A stretch of DNA of 64,000 nt from Pedobacter sp. N36a (GTDB lineage: Bacteria > Bacteroidota > Bacteroidia > Sphingobacteriales > Sphingobacteriaceae), in contig NZ_JACSZW010000001.1 of the NCBI RefSeq assembly GCF_014472395.1, forward strand, positions 186,001 to 250,000, given 5' to 3'. Within the stretch, counting starts at the first letter, position 1. Each line of letters opens with the position of its first letter. Position numbers and translations under genes: made by a program. Below are positions 34,994 to 44,819 of the stretch, in pieces. The notes under the pieces are model-generated. The model had not been told where the DNA came from. It saw only the letters and a program-made list of their open reading frames with translations, and searched no databases.

Positions 34994-36910
34994 ATGAGTA
35001 CTGTGGATTCCGCCAATGAAATTTTTGACAATGTCATTTCCTTTATCGAATATACCAACCAAAGCATTTTCCTGACCGGGAAAGCCGGAACCGGGAAAAC
35101 TACTTTACTTAGGAAAATAAAAGAGACGACAGCGAAAAAGACGGTGATCGTTGCACCCACCGGTGTGGCGGCCATGAATGCCAAAGGCGTAACCATCAAT
35201 TCCCTGTTTCAGCTGCCTCCGGGATCGTTCTTTCCTGGAGATGTGAACCTGGCCAGTTTAAGAGCCGGTGTAGTGTCGATCAAGAGCCTGCTGACAGAAC
35301 TCAACTATTCGAAAGAAAGAAAAACATTATTGATGGAGCTAGAGCTCATGATCATTGATGAGGTATCTATGGTGCGCTGTGATGTCATCGATGCAGTGGA
35401 TGCGATACTTAAGATGGTCAGAAAAAATGACGCGCCCTTTGGCGGTGTACAGCTCTTATTGATCGGTGATCTTTTCCAATTGCCTCCGGTCACCAAAAGA
35501 GAAGACTGGGAATTGCTGAGCAGGATCTACCCTTCCCCTTATTTCTTTGAAGCGACGGTAGTAAAGCAAAATCCGCTCTTGCAGGTGGAACTGAAAAAGG
35601 TGTTCCGCCAAACCGAACCTGAATTCGTCGACATTCTGAACGACATCAGGAACAACCAGATCGGAGACGAAAGGCTAGCCATATTGAACCAGCGTTTCGA
35701 TCCTTTATTTAAACAGGCAGCAGGTTCTAGCCATATTATCATTACTTCTCATAATGCAGAAGCCAATACCATCAACAACGAGAAAGCAGATGAGCTGGAA
35801 GGTGAAGATTTTGTTTTCGAAGGTCAGGTGGAAGGGACTTTCAGCAACCAGGTATTACCGGTGGAACAATCTTTACGCCTCAAAATAGGTGCTCAGGTCA
35901 TGTTCATCAAAAATGATACTGGCGACGACCGTAAATTCTACAATGGTAAAATTGGAAAAGTAAAATCAATCAAAGGAGAAGAAATCTACATCTCTTTTCC
36001 AGATGAGGAAGAACCTTTATTACTGGAAAGATCATCATGGCAATCATTTGAGTACAAAGCGAATGAAAACAATGCCATAGTACAGCAGCAGGTGGGTGAA
36101 TTTTTTCAATTCCCAATCAAACTGGCATGGGCAGTAACGATACATAAAAGTCAGGGTTTAACGTTTGATAGTGCCATCATTGATGCCGGAAACTCCTTTG
36201 TATCCGGACAGGTATATGTGGCTTTAAGTAGGGTGAGAACCTTAAATGGTTTGATCCTACGTTCTAAAATCAACAAAGAAAGCCTGCGCTCCAATATCGA
36301 AGTGCTGAATTATATGAAATTGGGTAACGTGGATTCTTTGACAGATTTCCTTGCCGCTGCTCAGGAAAGATATATCATTCATTTGTTCAGCAGTGCTTTC
36401 TCATTTAATGAGCTGACAGATTCATTTGAGAAGTTAAGTGCAGACCATGAGGTCATGAAATCTACCGATCCGGAATTCAGGTCAATGATTGGCAACCTGA
36501 GTAGGTCCATTGAAGCCTTACAGCAAGTTTCCATTCGTTTTCAATCTCAGCTCAGACAGCTTCAAAAAGAAAGTGGCTTGAAAGATCCTTCCGCCATTCA
36601 TGCGAGAATGGATGCAGCGTACAATTATTTTGCAAAGGAACTCAGCCTGCAGGTCATCAATCTTTTGAATAAACATATCCGCACCAAGCCGAAAAACAAA
36701 TCAGACCAAAAGCTGGTGTCGCTGTTTACACAGCATCGTTTAGTGGCAGACCATAAGATTTACAAAATACGGGCAGCTACAGAGATCGCTGCAAAGCCTG
36801 AACATTGGGAGAATCAGCATGAGCTGATGAAAAAGATTCAGGACCTATTGAAAAAGAAAATGAACACGCCAGGGGCGGCACAAAATGCCACCACCATGCA
36901 GCTGTTCTAA
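34994..36910 (+). CDS. PIF1-like superfamily 1 DNA helicase
   Basis: 638 residues. Walker A GKAGTGKTT (29-37), VIVAPTGVAAMNAKGVTINSLF (motif Ia), DEVSMVRCDVIDAVDAIL (Walker B), GVQLLLIGDLFQLPPV (motif III) and UvrD_C_2 region AWAVTIHKSQGLTFDSAIIDAG...YVALSRVRT (motifs V/VI). PIF1-type helicases unwind DNA forks, R-loops and G-quadruplexes. A roughly 230-residue C-terminal region with helical heptads (SIEALQQVSIRFQSQLRQLQKE) and an AAA-adjacent domain is typical of the Bacteroidota version. Complete. Confidence 0.9.
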   Translation: MSTVDSANEIFDNVISFIEYTNQSIFLTGKAGTGKTTLLRKIKETTAKKTVIVAPTGVAAMNAKGVTINSLFQLPPGSFFPGDVNLASLRAGVVSIKSLLTELNYSKERKTLLMELELMIIDEVSMVRCDVIDAVDAILKMVRKNDAPFGGVQLLLIGDLFQLPPVTKREDWELLSRIYPSPYFFEATVVKQNPLLQVELKKVFRQTEPEFVDILNDIRNNQIGDERLAILNQRFDPLFKQAAGSSHIIITSHNAEANTINNEKADELEGEDFVFEGQVEGTFSNQVLPVEQSLRLKIGAQVMFIKNDTGDDRKFYNGKIGKVKSIKGEEIYISFPDEEEPLLLERSSWQSFEYKANENNAIVQQQVGEFFQFPIKLAWAVTIHKSQGLTFDSAIIDAGNSFVSGQVYVALSRVRTLNGLILRSKINKESLRSNIEVLNYMKLGNVDSLTDFLAAAQERYIIHLFSSAFSFNELTDSFEKLSADHEVMKSTDPEFRSMIGNLSRSIEALQQVSIRFQSQLRQLQKESGLKDPSAIHARMDAAYNYFAKELSLQVINLLNKHIRTKPKNKSDQKLVSLFTQHRLVADHKIYKIRAATEIAAKPEHWENQHELMKKIQDLLKKKMNTPGAAQNATTMQLF

Positions 36911-37080
36911 TTTTTTTAAGTTTTCTAAACTTGTCCTTTCTTTTTCAGCATCACGTTTACCTGGTACACAAAGAAACCGCAGATGATGATCAGGACAGAA
37001 ACTAAGATTCCTTAGGTATCGTACTGCTGCAGTGAATGTTTTAGTCCATTTATAAATTTGGAGTTTGTTGGTATTCAATA

Positions 37081-37305
37081 TTAAGTGAGTTCTTCACAAT
37101 GGTACCCATGCTGTATAACCAGTGTAATGACCTCATTCAGCTGCAGCTCATTTGAAACAATTCTGAGCACGCAGTCCACATCTTCCTGATCTACGGTCCA
37201 TTGGCTAATTTTATTTTGCTGCATCAGCTGCGTCATAAATTGTTTGTCACTTTCTGTGCGGATATTCGTTTTGAACAACAACACGTTTAATCCATTTATT
37301 TCCAT
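37081..37305 (-). CDS. Small protein, possible ferredoxin-like fold
   Basis: 74 residues (MEINGLNVLLFKTNIRTESDKQ...), 3 bases after the TetR stop, so in the same operon. The beta-alpha-beta-like alternation and length resemble heavy-metal-associated domains, but the CxxC metal motif is absent (single C in DVDCVLRI). Function unknown. Confidence 0.6.
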   Translation of the reverse strand: MEINGLNVLLFKTNIRTESDKQFMTQLMQQNKISQWTVDQEDVDCVLRIVSNELQLNEVITLVIQHGYHCEELT

Positions 37306-37308
37306 GGT

Positions 37309-37899
37309 TTATTTTTTAAAAGCTTTCAATACTAGGTTAAAAGTGGTCCAAAGAATCTCATCAGTAAGGACAAATGGCCGACCACCAATACTTTGTCCTT
37401 CGTTATGAAAACGAACCAGACTATATAAGGGGCCGAAAGCGACAGACCAGTAGGTCTCCATTGGCATCTCATCGATCTCTCCATTTATTACCGCATTTTT
37501 CATAAAAACACCAAGACTCTTTTTAAAAGTGGTCATCATCGATTCGAAAATCTTTTCCTGATAGCTGGAAGTACGCAGCTGTTCAATCATTTTACAAGAC
37601 ATTGGGTTCTCCAGCATACACTTTGCACGGTGTTCCCATTGGTGCCTCAATCCATCAGCAAAAGAAAAGCCCAGATCAAAACCCTCCAGCATCAATTTAC
37701 TCAGTCTCTTCGTCTCTTCCAGGCCGATCTGGAGGATCAGGTCGTCCTTATCCTTGTAATAAATGTATAAAGTGGCTACAGAAATGCGACAGGATTTAGC
37801 CAGCTTAGCCATGGTAAAGCCCTCAATACCGAGTTCTACCAATAGTTCTATTGCCTTTTCCTTGACTAACTCTACCTTATTTACATCTCTGATTCTCAT
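37309..37899 (-). CDS. TetR/AcrR-family transcriptional regulator
   Basis: 196 residues from the ATG at 37899 (MRIRDVNKVE); the longer frame to 37938 would begin inside a perfect palindrome. N-terminal helix-turn-helix (about 10-60: EKAIELLVELGIEGFTMAKLAKSCRISVATLYIYYKDKDDLILQIG). The C-terminal ligand domain is not diagnostic. Likely a repressor of its own operon via the 16-bp palindrome upstream, together with the small gene downstream. Confidence 0.88.
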   Translation of the reverse strand: MRIRDVNKVELVKEKAIELLVELGIEGFTMAKLAKSCRISVATLYIYYKDKDDLILQIGLEETKRLSKLMLEGFDLGFSFADGLRHQWEHRAKCMLENPMSCKMIEQLRTSSYQEKIFESMMTTFKKSLGVFMKNAVINGEIDEMPMETYWSVAFGPLYSLVRFHNEGQSIGGRPFVLTDEILWTTFNLVLKAFKK

Positions 37900-37924
37900 G
37901 GTTTTCGGATTGACCTTCAAATAT

Positions 37925-37940
37925 AAATGAATATTCATTT
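37925..37940. promoter_or_regulatory. Perfect palindrome, probable TetR operator
   Basis: AAATGAATATTCATTT, a 16-bp perfect palindrome, 25 bases upstream of the TetR ATG. Palindromes of this type are typical TetR-family operators. Confidence 0.65.
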
Positions 37941-37984
37941 AGTTATAAAGAGAAATGAGAAATATATTTATGAGGGCAATAAAA

Positions 37985-38007
37985 AACCCGGCTATGAGGG
38001 CCGGGTT
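37985..38007 (-). terminator. Intrinsic terminator of the 63-residue gene
   Basis: AACCCGGC (37985-37992) pairs with GCCGGGTT (38000-38007), 7-base loop; on the minus strand a T run follows. Lies 40 bases beyond the stop of the gene at 38048-38239. Confidence 0.75.
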
Positions 38008-38047
38008 GATGTTTTTTAGATACAGTAATGTATCTCTTTTCTATGTC

Positions 38048-38239
38048 TTACCCCTCAATGGCATCAGCCAGGCTGGAGCCATCCTTAGTCAATACTTGAA
38101 AATGATTGTCTTTTGATAACTTTAACAATTGATGGATAAAGGCCGTTGCATTAGGATAAACCGTTTTGTCGAACTTTAAAATAGTTTCAATTTTGTTCAC
38201 TGCATTCACATACTCGTCGGTTATTTCTTTTTGATTCAT
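38048..38239 (-). CDS. Hypothetical small protein
   Basis: 63 residues (MNQKEITDEYVNAVNKIETILKFDKTVY...), mostly helical, no signal peptide or motif. Its own terminator follows, and ATG at 38239 has no obvious competitor, so it is probably real. No family recognised. Confidence 0.45.
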   Translation of the reverse strand: MNQKEITDEYVNAVNKIETILKFDKTVYPNATAFIHQLLKLSKDNHFQVLTKDGSSLADAIEG

Positions 38240-38624
38240 AACAGTTTTTGTTTTAGGGTGAGCTTTGATTAAGGAGACACAAAATTCAGGCCATCTCCGG
38301 TATTTTCTACATCAAACTACTGTTAATCAATATTTTCGTGTTTTTAAAAAGATCCATTAGCTTTTATTCTTATTGAAAGATCCCTCCTGAATTCATTATC
38401 CAGTCTCCCCATCCTTTGCTTTACTTGTTTTCAGACTATTTATACCTTGTCATTTACAAAGGTGTGAGCAACCGAACATCAAACCATAGAAATTGTCAAT
38501 TATAAATACCTGTCTAGAGTCATGGTGGAGATTTTCAAAATACGTACGCTTTCTGAAAAAGAGCTGACTGGCCGTGTAAAGTTCAAAAACATAGAAATGT
38601 TTGGAAACATGAGCCAGAAAAATT
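38240..38624. other. Intergenic region, nothing recognised
   Basis: 385 bases, AT-rich. A + strand frame at 38522-38791 overlaps the TPR gene antisense and lacks coding character. No hairpin of note or RNA gene was found. Confidence 0.4.
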
Positions 38625-39095
38625 CTAGCCTTGTGCCTTTAGATCTACATTGGCTTTTAAGAAATCAAAATACTTGTCTTCTTCACCATAAAAGATGCCG
38701 TCTGGTTCTAACAAATAAGCTTTCAAAAGATAATCTTTGGCTTTTTCTTTATCGCCTTGCTCCAGGTAACATTCTCCTAAACGCAACATGATAAAAGGAT
38801 TGCCATGTACATCTTCTGCAGTATTACTTTTTGCTGTTTCGAAAAAAGCCAACGCGGTTTTGAACTCATCCTGAAGAAAATAAGCATCTCCAATAGAGGC
38901 ATTTAACCAAACACTTTGTATGTATTGATTTTGAGGCTCTGGAATTAAGGCCAATGCTTCTTCCCATGTTGCGATAGCACTATCAAAATCATCCTCATCG
39001 ATATATTCATTTCCACTTTCTGAAAGTTTTAGAATCTCATCCGATACCTCAGTAGAAAGCTCTGGGGCTACACCCGCTACTTTTTCTTCACTCAT
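38625..39095 (-). CDS. TPR-repeat protein
   Basis: 156 residues with about three tetratricopeptide repeats (KLSESGNEYIDEDDFDSAIATWEEALALIP, NASIGDAYFLQDEFKTALAFFETAKS, RLGECYLEQGDKEKAKDYLLKAYLLEPDG). Cytoplasmic, probably a protein-protein adaptor. Divergent from the AsmA gene. Small TPR proteins of this kind in Bacteroidota are sometimes toxin-immunity partners, but nothing here supports that. Confidence 0.8.
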   Translation of the reverse strand: MSEEKVAGVAPELSTEVSDEILKLSESGNEYIDEDDFDSAIATWEEALALIPEPQNQYIQSVWLNASIGDAYFLQDEFKTALAFFETAKSNTAEDVHGNPFIMLRLGECYLEQGDKEKAKDYLLKAYLLEPDGIFYGEEDKYFDFLKANVDLKAQG

Positions 39096-39254
39096 AATCT
39101 TATCTTTAAATTTTTCGGCAACAAAGAATAACCGTTACGCATACAATATTCGGCTTTTTTTTGCGGAATACCATTCTCCTGCTCATTTTCTCTATGAAAT
39201 TTAAGCCCGTTCAATGTAAATACAGCCGACTCAGCGGTATGTTTTTAGGCTATA

Positions 39255-42200
39255 ATGAATTACCTTTGCCCGCTTAATATACACACAAGTTTGAAAAAAG
39301 TTCTTAAAATTACGGGGATAACGCTCTCCGCTATCGTATTGCTCTTATTTATTGTCCCCTACCTGATGCCTAAAACGATTTCCAAAACCGTGGAAAAATG
39401 GGTAAACGAAAATATCAAAGGAGAAGTCCATTTTGAAGACAGCAGTTTATCCTTCTTCAGGCACTTCCCTTCCTTAACTTTAAGTCTGCAAAATTTTACC
39501 TTAAAAGGTTCGGCACCATTTCAGCAGGATACATTACTACATACCAAAGAACTTGCTTTCAGAGTAGACTTGAGTACGATCTTTTCAGATCAGATCAAAA
39601 TTGACCAGATTTTCATCAATGAAGCCGATATCAATGTGAAAGTAGATGAAAAAGGAAATGCCAATTACAATGTCTATGAAAGCAAACCGGATAGCACGCA
39701 AAAAGTGCCGAAAACCAGCAATACCGCCATCAAAATCGAAGGGATCTTTATCAAAAAGAGCAACCTGACCTATAATGATCAATCGGTGCCAATGCTGATC
39801 AGTGCCAAGGGATTAAACTATTCCGGACAAGGTGATTTTAGCAAAGCGATCTTTGACTTGAAAAGTCAGGCCAATATAGACAGCCTGGATGTGGTTTATG
39901 CTGGTGCTCCCTATTTGCTGGGCAAAAAAGTCAATGCGAAATTGCTGACCAAAATCAACACCAATTCCCTGGACTTGATGTTTGATGAAAATGATTTACA
40001 AATCAACTCTTTACCTATTCATTTTGTTGGGCGTTTCTCTTTTATTAAAGATGGTTACGATCTCAACTTTAAAACAAAGGCAAAAGAAACCGACCTGCAC
40101 AACATATTTTCGGCCTTGCCTCCAGAGATAGCCAGCCGGGTGGAAAAAACGAACATCAAAGGTTATGCAGAAATCGAAGCCTCTTTAATTGGTAAATACC
40201 TGGCGAAGAGCAACACGATGCCCACTGCGACTTTCAATATGAAAATCCGGGATGGCGAAATTTCTAATCCTAAAGCTCCGGAATCTATCAGTAAGCTATA
40301 CCTGAATCTGCAGACTAAGCTGCCCAGCTTAAACATGGACAGCCTGAGCATCAATATGGATAGCTTATATTTTAACATGGGCAAAGACCACCTGAGCGCT
40401 GTGGTGAAATTAAATGGCCTGGTGACTCCTGAAATCTACATCAAGACTCGTGCTTCAATTGATCTGGAGAAATGGGGCAAGATCTTCAGTGTGGAGCTGA
40501 TCAGAGGTCATTATGATATCGATTTACTGGCGGATGGAAAATACAGCAAAAAAGTAGTACGAAGCGGCATTAGAAAAGTCGATACTGTAATTGCCACCAT
40601 CCCTAAGTTTTACCTGATTTCTAAAGTGAGCAATGGTTATTTCAAATTCGCTTCTTTACCGGCAGCGATCGATAAGATTAATTTTAGTATCAATGGTCAA
40701 AATCCAGACGGAAACTACAAAAATACCAAACTGGAAATTAGCAATATCAACATCCAGGCACTCAGCAGCTATATCCGCGGATCGGCAAAACTCCAAACTG
40801 CAGAAAATATGCCAGTTGATATACAGCTCAAATCAATGGTCAACTTTGCAGAGATCAAGAATTTCTATCCTTTAAAAGATTTAGAATTAAATGGAGAACT
40901 TCATGTAAACATGCAAAGTAAAGGAGGATATCATAAGCTTAAAAAGCTGTTCCCGGTTACTAGCGCTTCAATTCAACTGGCTAATGGCAGGATAAAAACT
41001 GCTCATTTCGAGCAGCCTTTGGAGAAAATCGTCATCGATGCGGCATTGGTCAATAAAGATGGCAAGCTAAAGGGTACTCAATTAAACATCAAGCCCATCT
41101 CTTTTCAAATGGCCGGACAGCCCTTCATGCTGAAAGCAGATGTAAAGAATTTTGAGAATGTGGCTTATAACATCAGTTCAAAAGGAACGATTGACATCGG
41201 TAAAATGTACCAGTTGTTTGCGGTAAAAGGATACCAGGTAAAAGGTTCTATTTTCAGCAATGTTTCTTTCAAAGGCCTACAGAGTGACGCCATGAACGGA
41301 CGTTACCATAAATTGAATAACCATGGACGTGTGGTTATAAAATCATTAAACCTGGAGTCAGATCTGTTTCCAAAAACTTTCCTGATCAAGAATGGTGTAT
41401 TCTCTTTTGCACAGGATAAGATGAAGTTTGAAAACTTCCAAGTGAGTTATGGTAAGTCCAACATCAGCATGAAAGGCCATCTCGGCAATATCATCAACTA
41501 TGTACTGTCTGATCAAGCAAAACTAACCGGAAACTTTAACCTGGACACTAAGGCTTTATATGCCGATGAATTTATGGCTTATAATGGCGTTCCGGTAGAG
41601 GCATCCGGCAAGCCTATGCCGAGTAGCGGCGTGATCATCATTCCAGGTAATCTGGATGTGGAGCTCAACGCAAATGCGGGTACCGTCTTTTACAACGACC
41701 TTAAAATTAAAGATGCAAAAGGCACATTGGCGCTCAGCAATGGTGTGATGTCATTAAAGCAGGCAAGTTTTAACCTGGTTGATGCACCGGTAGTCATGGA
41801 TGCAACATATAAAAGCTTAAGTCCAAAATCGGCAACTTTCGATTATCACCTGACTGCTAAGGAATTTGATGTTGCGAAAGCTTATAAAGAGATCAAATTA
41901 TTCCGTGAAATCGCGACTTCAGCCGGGAAAATGAAGGGAGTAATTGGCTTGGATTACCAGCTTTCCGGTAAACTGAACCAGGATATGTTTCCTATATTCC
42001 CTTCTTTAAAAGGTGCAGGTGTGCTTTCAGTAAAGAAAATCAGTATGAGTGGATTTAAACTGATGAATGCGATAGGAAAAGCAACGAAACGTGATAGTTT
42101 GAGCAATCCAGATCTTTCTGAGATCAATATCAAAAGTACCATTAACAACAACATCATTACTATTGAAAGGTTTAAAATGCGTGTTGCAGGTTTCAGACCT

Positions 42201-42380
42201 AGACTTGAAGGCCAAGTGAGCTTTGATGGACGCCTAAACTTAAGCGGCAGACTGGGGCTTCCTCCTTTCGGATTGATCGGCATTCCATTGAGTATTACCG
42301 GGACTCAGGATAAACCTCAAGTTGCCCTCAAAAGAAACAAAGACGCAAAACTCGAAGAGACAGAAGACGATGCAGAATAA
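39255..42380 (+). CDS. AsmA-family membrane/periplasmic protein
   Basis: 1041 residues. N-terminal single membrane anchor (KITGITLSAIVLLLFIVPYLM) then a long periplasmic body of repeated beta-strand-rich AsmA-like segments and the C-terminal AsmA signature region (GVLSVKKISMSGFKLMNAIGKATKRDSL ... RPRLEGQVSFDGRLNLSGRLGLPPFGLIGIPLSITGTQDKPQV). AsmA-like proteins bridge the envelope and are tied to phospholipid transport and outer-membrane homeostasis. The only plausible start is ATG 39255; a TTG at 39294 before KKVLKI is an alternative. Ends at a bidirectional terminator. Confidence 0.88.
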   Translation: MNYLCPLNIHTSLKKVLKITGITLSAIVLLLFIVPYLMPKTISKTVEKWVNENIKGEVHFEDSSLSFFRHFPSLTLSLQNFTLKGSAPFQQDTLLHTKELAFRVDLSTIFSDQIKIDQIFINEADINVKVDEKGNANYNVYESKPDSTQKVPKTSNTAIKIEGIFIKKSNLTYNDQSVPMLISAKGLNYSGQGDFSKAIFDLKSQANIDSLDVVYAGAPYLLGKKVNAKLLTKINTNSLDLMFDENDLQINSLPIHFVGRFSFIKDGYDLNFKTKAKETDLHNIFSALPPEIASRVEKTNIKGYAEIEASLIGKYLAKSNTMPTATFNMKIRDGEISNPKAPESISKLYLNLQTKLPSLNMDSLSINMDSLYFNMGKDHLSAVVKLNGLVTPEIYIKTRASIDLEKWGKIFSVELIRGHYDIDLLADGKYSKKVVRSGIRKVDTVIATIPKFYLISKVSNGYFKFASLPAAIDKINFSINGQNPDGNYKNTKLEISNINIQALSSYIRGSAKLQTAENMPVDIQLKSMVNFAEIKNFYPLKDLELNGELHVNMQSKGGYHKLKKLFPVTSASIQLANGRIKTAHFEQPLEKIVIDAALVNKDGKLKGTQLNIKPISFQMAGQPFMLKADVKNFENVAYNISSKGTIDIGKMYQLFAVKGYQVKGSIFSNVSFKGLQSDAMNGRYHKLNNHGRVVIKSLNLESDLFPKTFLIKNGVFSFAQDKMKFENFQVSYGKSNISMKGHLGNIINYVLSDQAKLTGNFNLDTKALYADEFMAYNGVPVEASGKPMPSSGVIIIPGNLDVELNANAGTVFYNDLKIKDAKGTLALSNGVMSLKQASFNLVDAPVVMDATYKSLSPKSATFDYHLTAKEFDVAKAYKEIKLFREIATSAGKMKGVIGLDYQLSGKLNQDMFPIFPSLKGAGVLSVKKISMSGFKLMNAIGKATKRDSLSNPDLSEINIKSTINNNIITIERFKMRVAGFRPRLEGQVSFDGRLNLSGRLGLPPFGLIGIPLSITGTQDKPQVALKRNKDAKLEETEDDAE

Positions 42381-42404
42381 ACCAAATAAATCTTCCTGAT
42401 AACG

Positions 42405-42442
42405 AAAACACCCTGTAGCCTTTACAGTTTACAGGGTGTTTT
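42405..42442. terminator. Bidirectional terminator
   Basis: 13-bp stem AAAACACCCTGTA (42405-42417) and its complement (42430-42442), flanked by T and A tracts. It separates the AsmA gene from the convergent GH92 gene. Confidence 0.85.
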
Positions 42443-42486
42443 TATGTTCAGGCCTTTAATAAAGGAGTCATCATTAACGATGTATG

Positions 42487-44709
42487 CTACTTTAAGGTGA
42501 TCGATTTAGGCCGATCTGCTGGGTTTACACCCCAGCTAGTAGATGGTTTGCTGCCCATAAATAGCGTTAACGTACCACCTGCAACCAGATCCTTGTGTAA
42601 TAAATAAGACTTTTTATAAGGTTTACCATTCCACATGGCCTTTTGGATATACTTGTTTGTCTTGCTGTTGTTTACCGTTTTCATTTGGAACTTCTTGTTT
42701 CCCGGTAAAGTAATTACTGCTTCATTTACCGTTGGAGAACCGAATACATACGTTCCGTTGGCTGGGTTAACCGGGTAAAAGCCCATCGAAGAAAATACAT
42801 ACCATGCAGACATCTGACCCAAGTCTTCATTGCCACAAAGACCATCTGGCTTATTGGTGTATAACGAATCCGTAATCTGGCGAACCAGGTCTGCAGTTTT
42901 CCATGGCTGTCCTGCAAAAGCATATAGATAAGGGATATGGTGGTTTGGCTCATTTCCTTGTGCATATTGACCAATTAATCCGGTGATATCAGGTGAACTT
43001 CCTTCTCCCATTTCTGAACTCATGCTAAATAAAGTATCTAGTTTTTTAGAAAAAGGTTTCTCCCCACCAAACAAAGCGATCAAACCTTCTGGATCCTGAG
43101 GAACCAGCCAGGTATATTGCCAGCCGTTTCCTTCGGTATAATCATCTTCACGGTGTTTCGAAGAAACCGGATTAAATGGCGTACGCCATTGTCCATTTTC
43201 CAGTTTACCACGCATAAAATTGGTCTTTGTATCGAAGTATTTGCTATACAATTTTGCGCGCTCAGAGAAATATTTATAATCCCCCTCTTTACCCATTGCT
43301 TTCGCCATCTGAGCGATACACCAATCATCAATCGCATATTCCAATCCTTTAGCAACAGATTCAATCACCCGGTCTGAAGGAATATATTCCAGTTTTGCTG
43401 GGTATTCAATACCTTCTACTTTCTGCATCGCAGAATGCTTAATTGCTTCATAAGCCAGGTTCACATCAAACCCTCTAAAACCTTTTAAATAAGCATCCAC
43501 AATAATCGGAACCGCATGATAACCGATCATGGTATTTGTTTCATTTCCCATCAGGTGCCATACCGGAAGTTTACCTTGCTGCTGATAAATAGCCAGGAAG
43601 GAGTTGACTACATCAGACACCTTGTCCTGATGCAGGATGGTAAACAAAGGATGGTAAGCACGGTAAGTATCCCACAATGAAAAAGTGGTATAGTTGGTGA
43701 AACCTGGTTTATGGTACACCTTTTTATCTGTTCCTCTATAATCTCCATTCACATCATCAAATATGGATGGTGCGATCATGGTATGGTATAATGCGGTATA
43801 GAAAGTCTTTTTTGTCTCTTCATCCGCAGTGATTTTCAATTTTGACAACTCATTTTCCCATTTTTGATCGGCTTGCTGATGCACCTTATCAAAATCCCAT
43901 CCTGGAATTTCGGCATTAATATTAGCCAGCGCATTTTCATAACTCACTGGAGAAAGTCCGACTTTAAGTTTTAATATCGCTTGGTTAATGGCCTCGAAAT
44001 GTAATACTGCTTTTACTCCTATACCTTTCAATTCTTTATCACTTTTCGACAGGCTGCTGCTATCAGACAACACTAAGCGACTCAATGGCTGAGAGATTTT
44101 CACAGCAAAATACAAGCGCTGGTCATTGGCCCATCCTTTAGAAAAACGGTAACCTACCAACGTGGTGGCATCTAATTGTTTGACATAAGTTTCTACTGGA
44201 ACATCCCATCCTAAGCCTGCTTTCAGGTCTAGCATAACATGCGGCTGATCGGAAACCTTATCAAAAGTATATTGGTGAAAGCCCACCCTTTCAGAACTGG
44301 TCAACTCTGCTTTAATTTTGTATTTGTCCAGCATAACGCTGTAATATCCGGCTTTAGTTACCTCATGGTCATGAGAGAAAGTGGATACATAGTTCTGCTG
44401 TGAGGGACCTGTTGCAGGCATCACCAGAATATCATTCAGATCGCCGATTCCAGTACCACTCAAATGGGTATGAGAGAATCCAATAATGGTGTTACTGGCA
44501 TAATTGTAACCGCTGCACCAGTCCCAGCCACCAAAAACATTAGTCGGCCCTAACTGAACAGCCCCGAAAGGCACGTTAGCACCAACGAATACGTGGCCAT
44601 GAGCCGCAGAGCCAATGTGTGGATCTACGTATTTGGTGAGTCCGTTTTGAGCAAAACCCTGCCCCACAGAAAGCAGGATGCCCAGAAATAAAAGGTATTT
44701 ACGCTTCAT
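42487..44709 (-). CDS. Glycoside hydrolase family 92 alpha-mannosidase
   Basis: 740 residues from the ATG at 44709. Signal peptide (KYLLFLGILLSVGQGFAQ), then the GH92 fold: VDPHIGSAAHGHVFVGANVPFGAVQLGP, GGWDWCSGYNYASNTIIGFSHTHLSGTG, LWDTYRAYHPL, GNEDLGQMSAWYVFSSMGFYPVNPANGTYVFGSP. The E of GNED and the later D are the usual calcium-coordinated acid/base pair. GH92 removes alpha-1,2/1,3/1,6-mannose from glycans such as mannan and N-glycans. Secreted to the periplasm. Downstream of broken SusD/SusC genes, so it was part of a polysaccharide-utilisation locus. Confidence 0.92.
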   Translation of the reverse strand: MKRKYLLFLGILLSVGQGFAQNGLTKYVDPHIGSAAHGHVFVGANVPFGAVQLGPTNVFGGWDWCSGYNYASNTIIGFSHTHLSGTGIGDLNDILVMPATGPSQQNYVSTFSHDHEVTKAGYYSVMLDKYKIKAELTSSERVGFHQYTFDKVSDQPHVMLDLKAGLGWDVPVETYVKQLDATTLVGYRFSKGWANDQRLYFAVKISQPLSRLVLSDSSSLSKSDKELKGIGVKAVLHFEAINQAILKLKVGLSPVSYENALANINAEIPGWDFDKVHQQADQKWENELSKLKITADEETKKTFYTALYHTMIAPSIFDDVNGDYRGTDKKVYHKPGFTNYTTFSLWDTYRAYHPLFTILHQDKVSDVVNSFLAIYQQQGKLPVWHLMGNETNTMIGYHAVPIIVDAYLKGFRGFDVNLAYEAIKHSAMQKVEGIEYPAKLEYIPSDRVIESVAKGLEYAIDDWCIAQMAKAMGKEGDYKYFSERAKLYSKYFDTKTNFMRGKLENGQWRTPFNPVSSKHREDDYTEGNGWQYTWLVPQDPEGLIALFGGEKPFSKKLDTLFSMSSEMGEGSSPDITGLIGQYAQGNEPNHHIPYLYAFAGQPWKTADLVRQITDSLYTNKPDGLCGNEDLGQMSAWYVFSSMGFYPVNPANGTYVFGSPTVNEAVITLPGNKKFQMKTVNNSKTNKYIQKAMWNGKPYKKSYLLHKDLVAGGTLTLFMGSKPSTSWGVNPADRPKSITLK

Positions 44710-44819
44710 CAATTCTTAGTATATAGTTAATATTGGCGCCGAAGTTACAAATATTTGTCCTGCAGCAGCAGCTGGGAGCACAGATCCATTCCAGATATTA
44801 CTGCTGCAAGACAAAAAAC

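Noticed and set aside
36911..37080. Minus-strand tail VSVLIIICGFFVYQVNVMLKKKG ending near 36927
   Set aside because: Looks like the end of a small membrane protein, but there is no start codon in frame and a TAA lies just upstream; too short to call.
38522..38791. + strand frame of 89 codons
   Set aside because: Antisense to the TPR gene with no family features.
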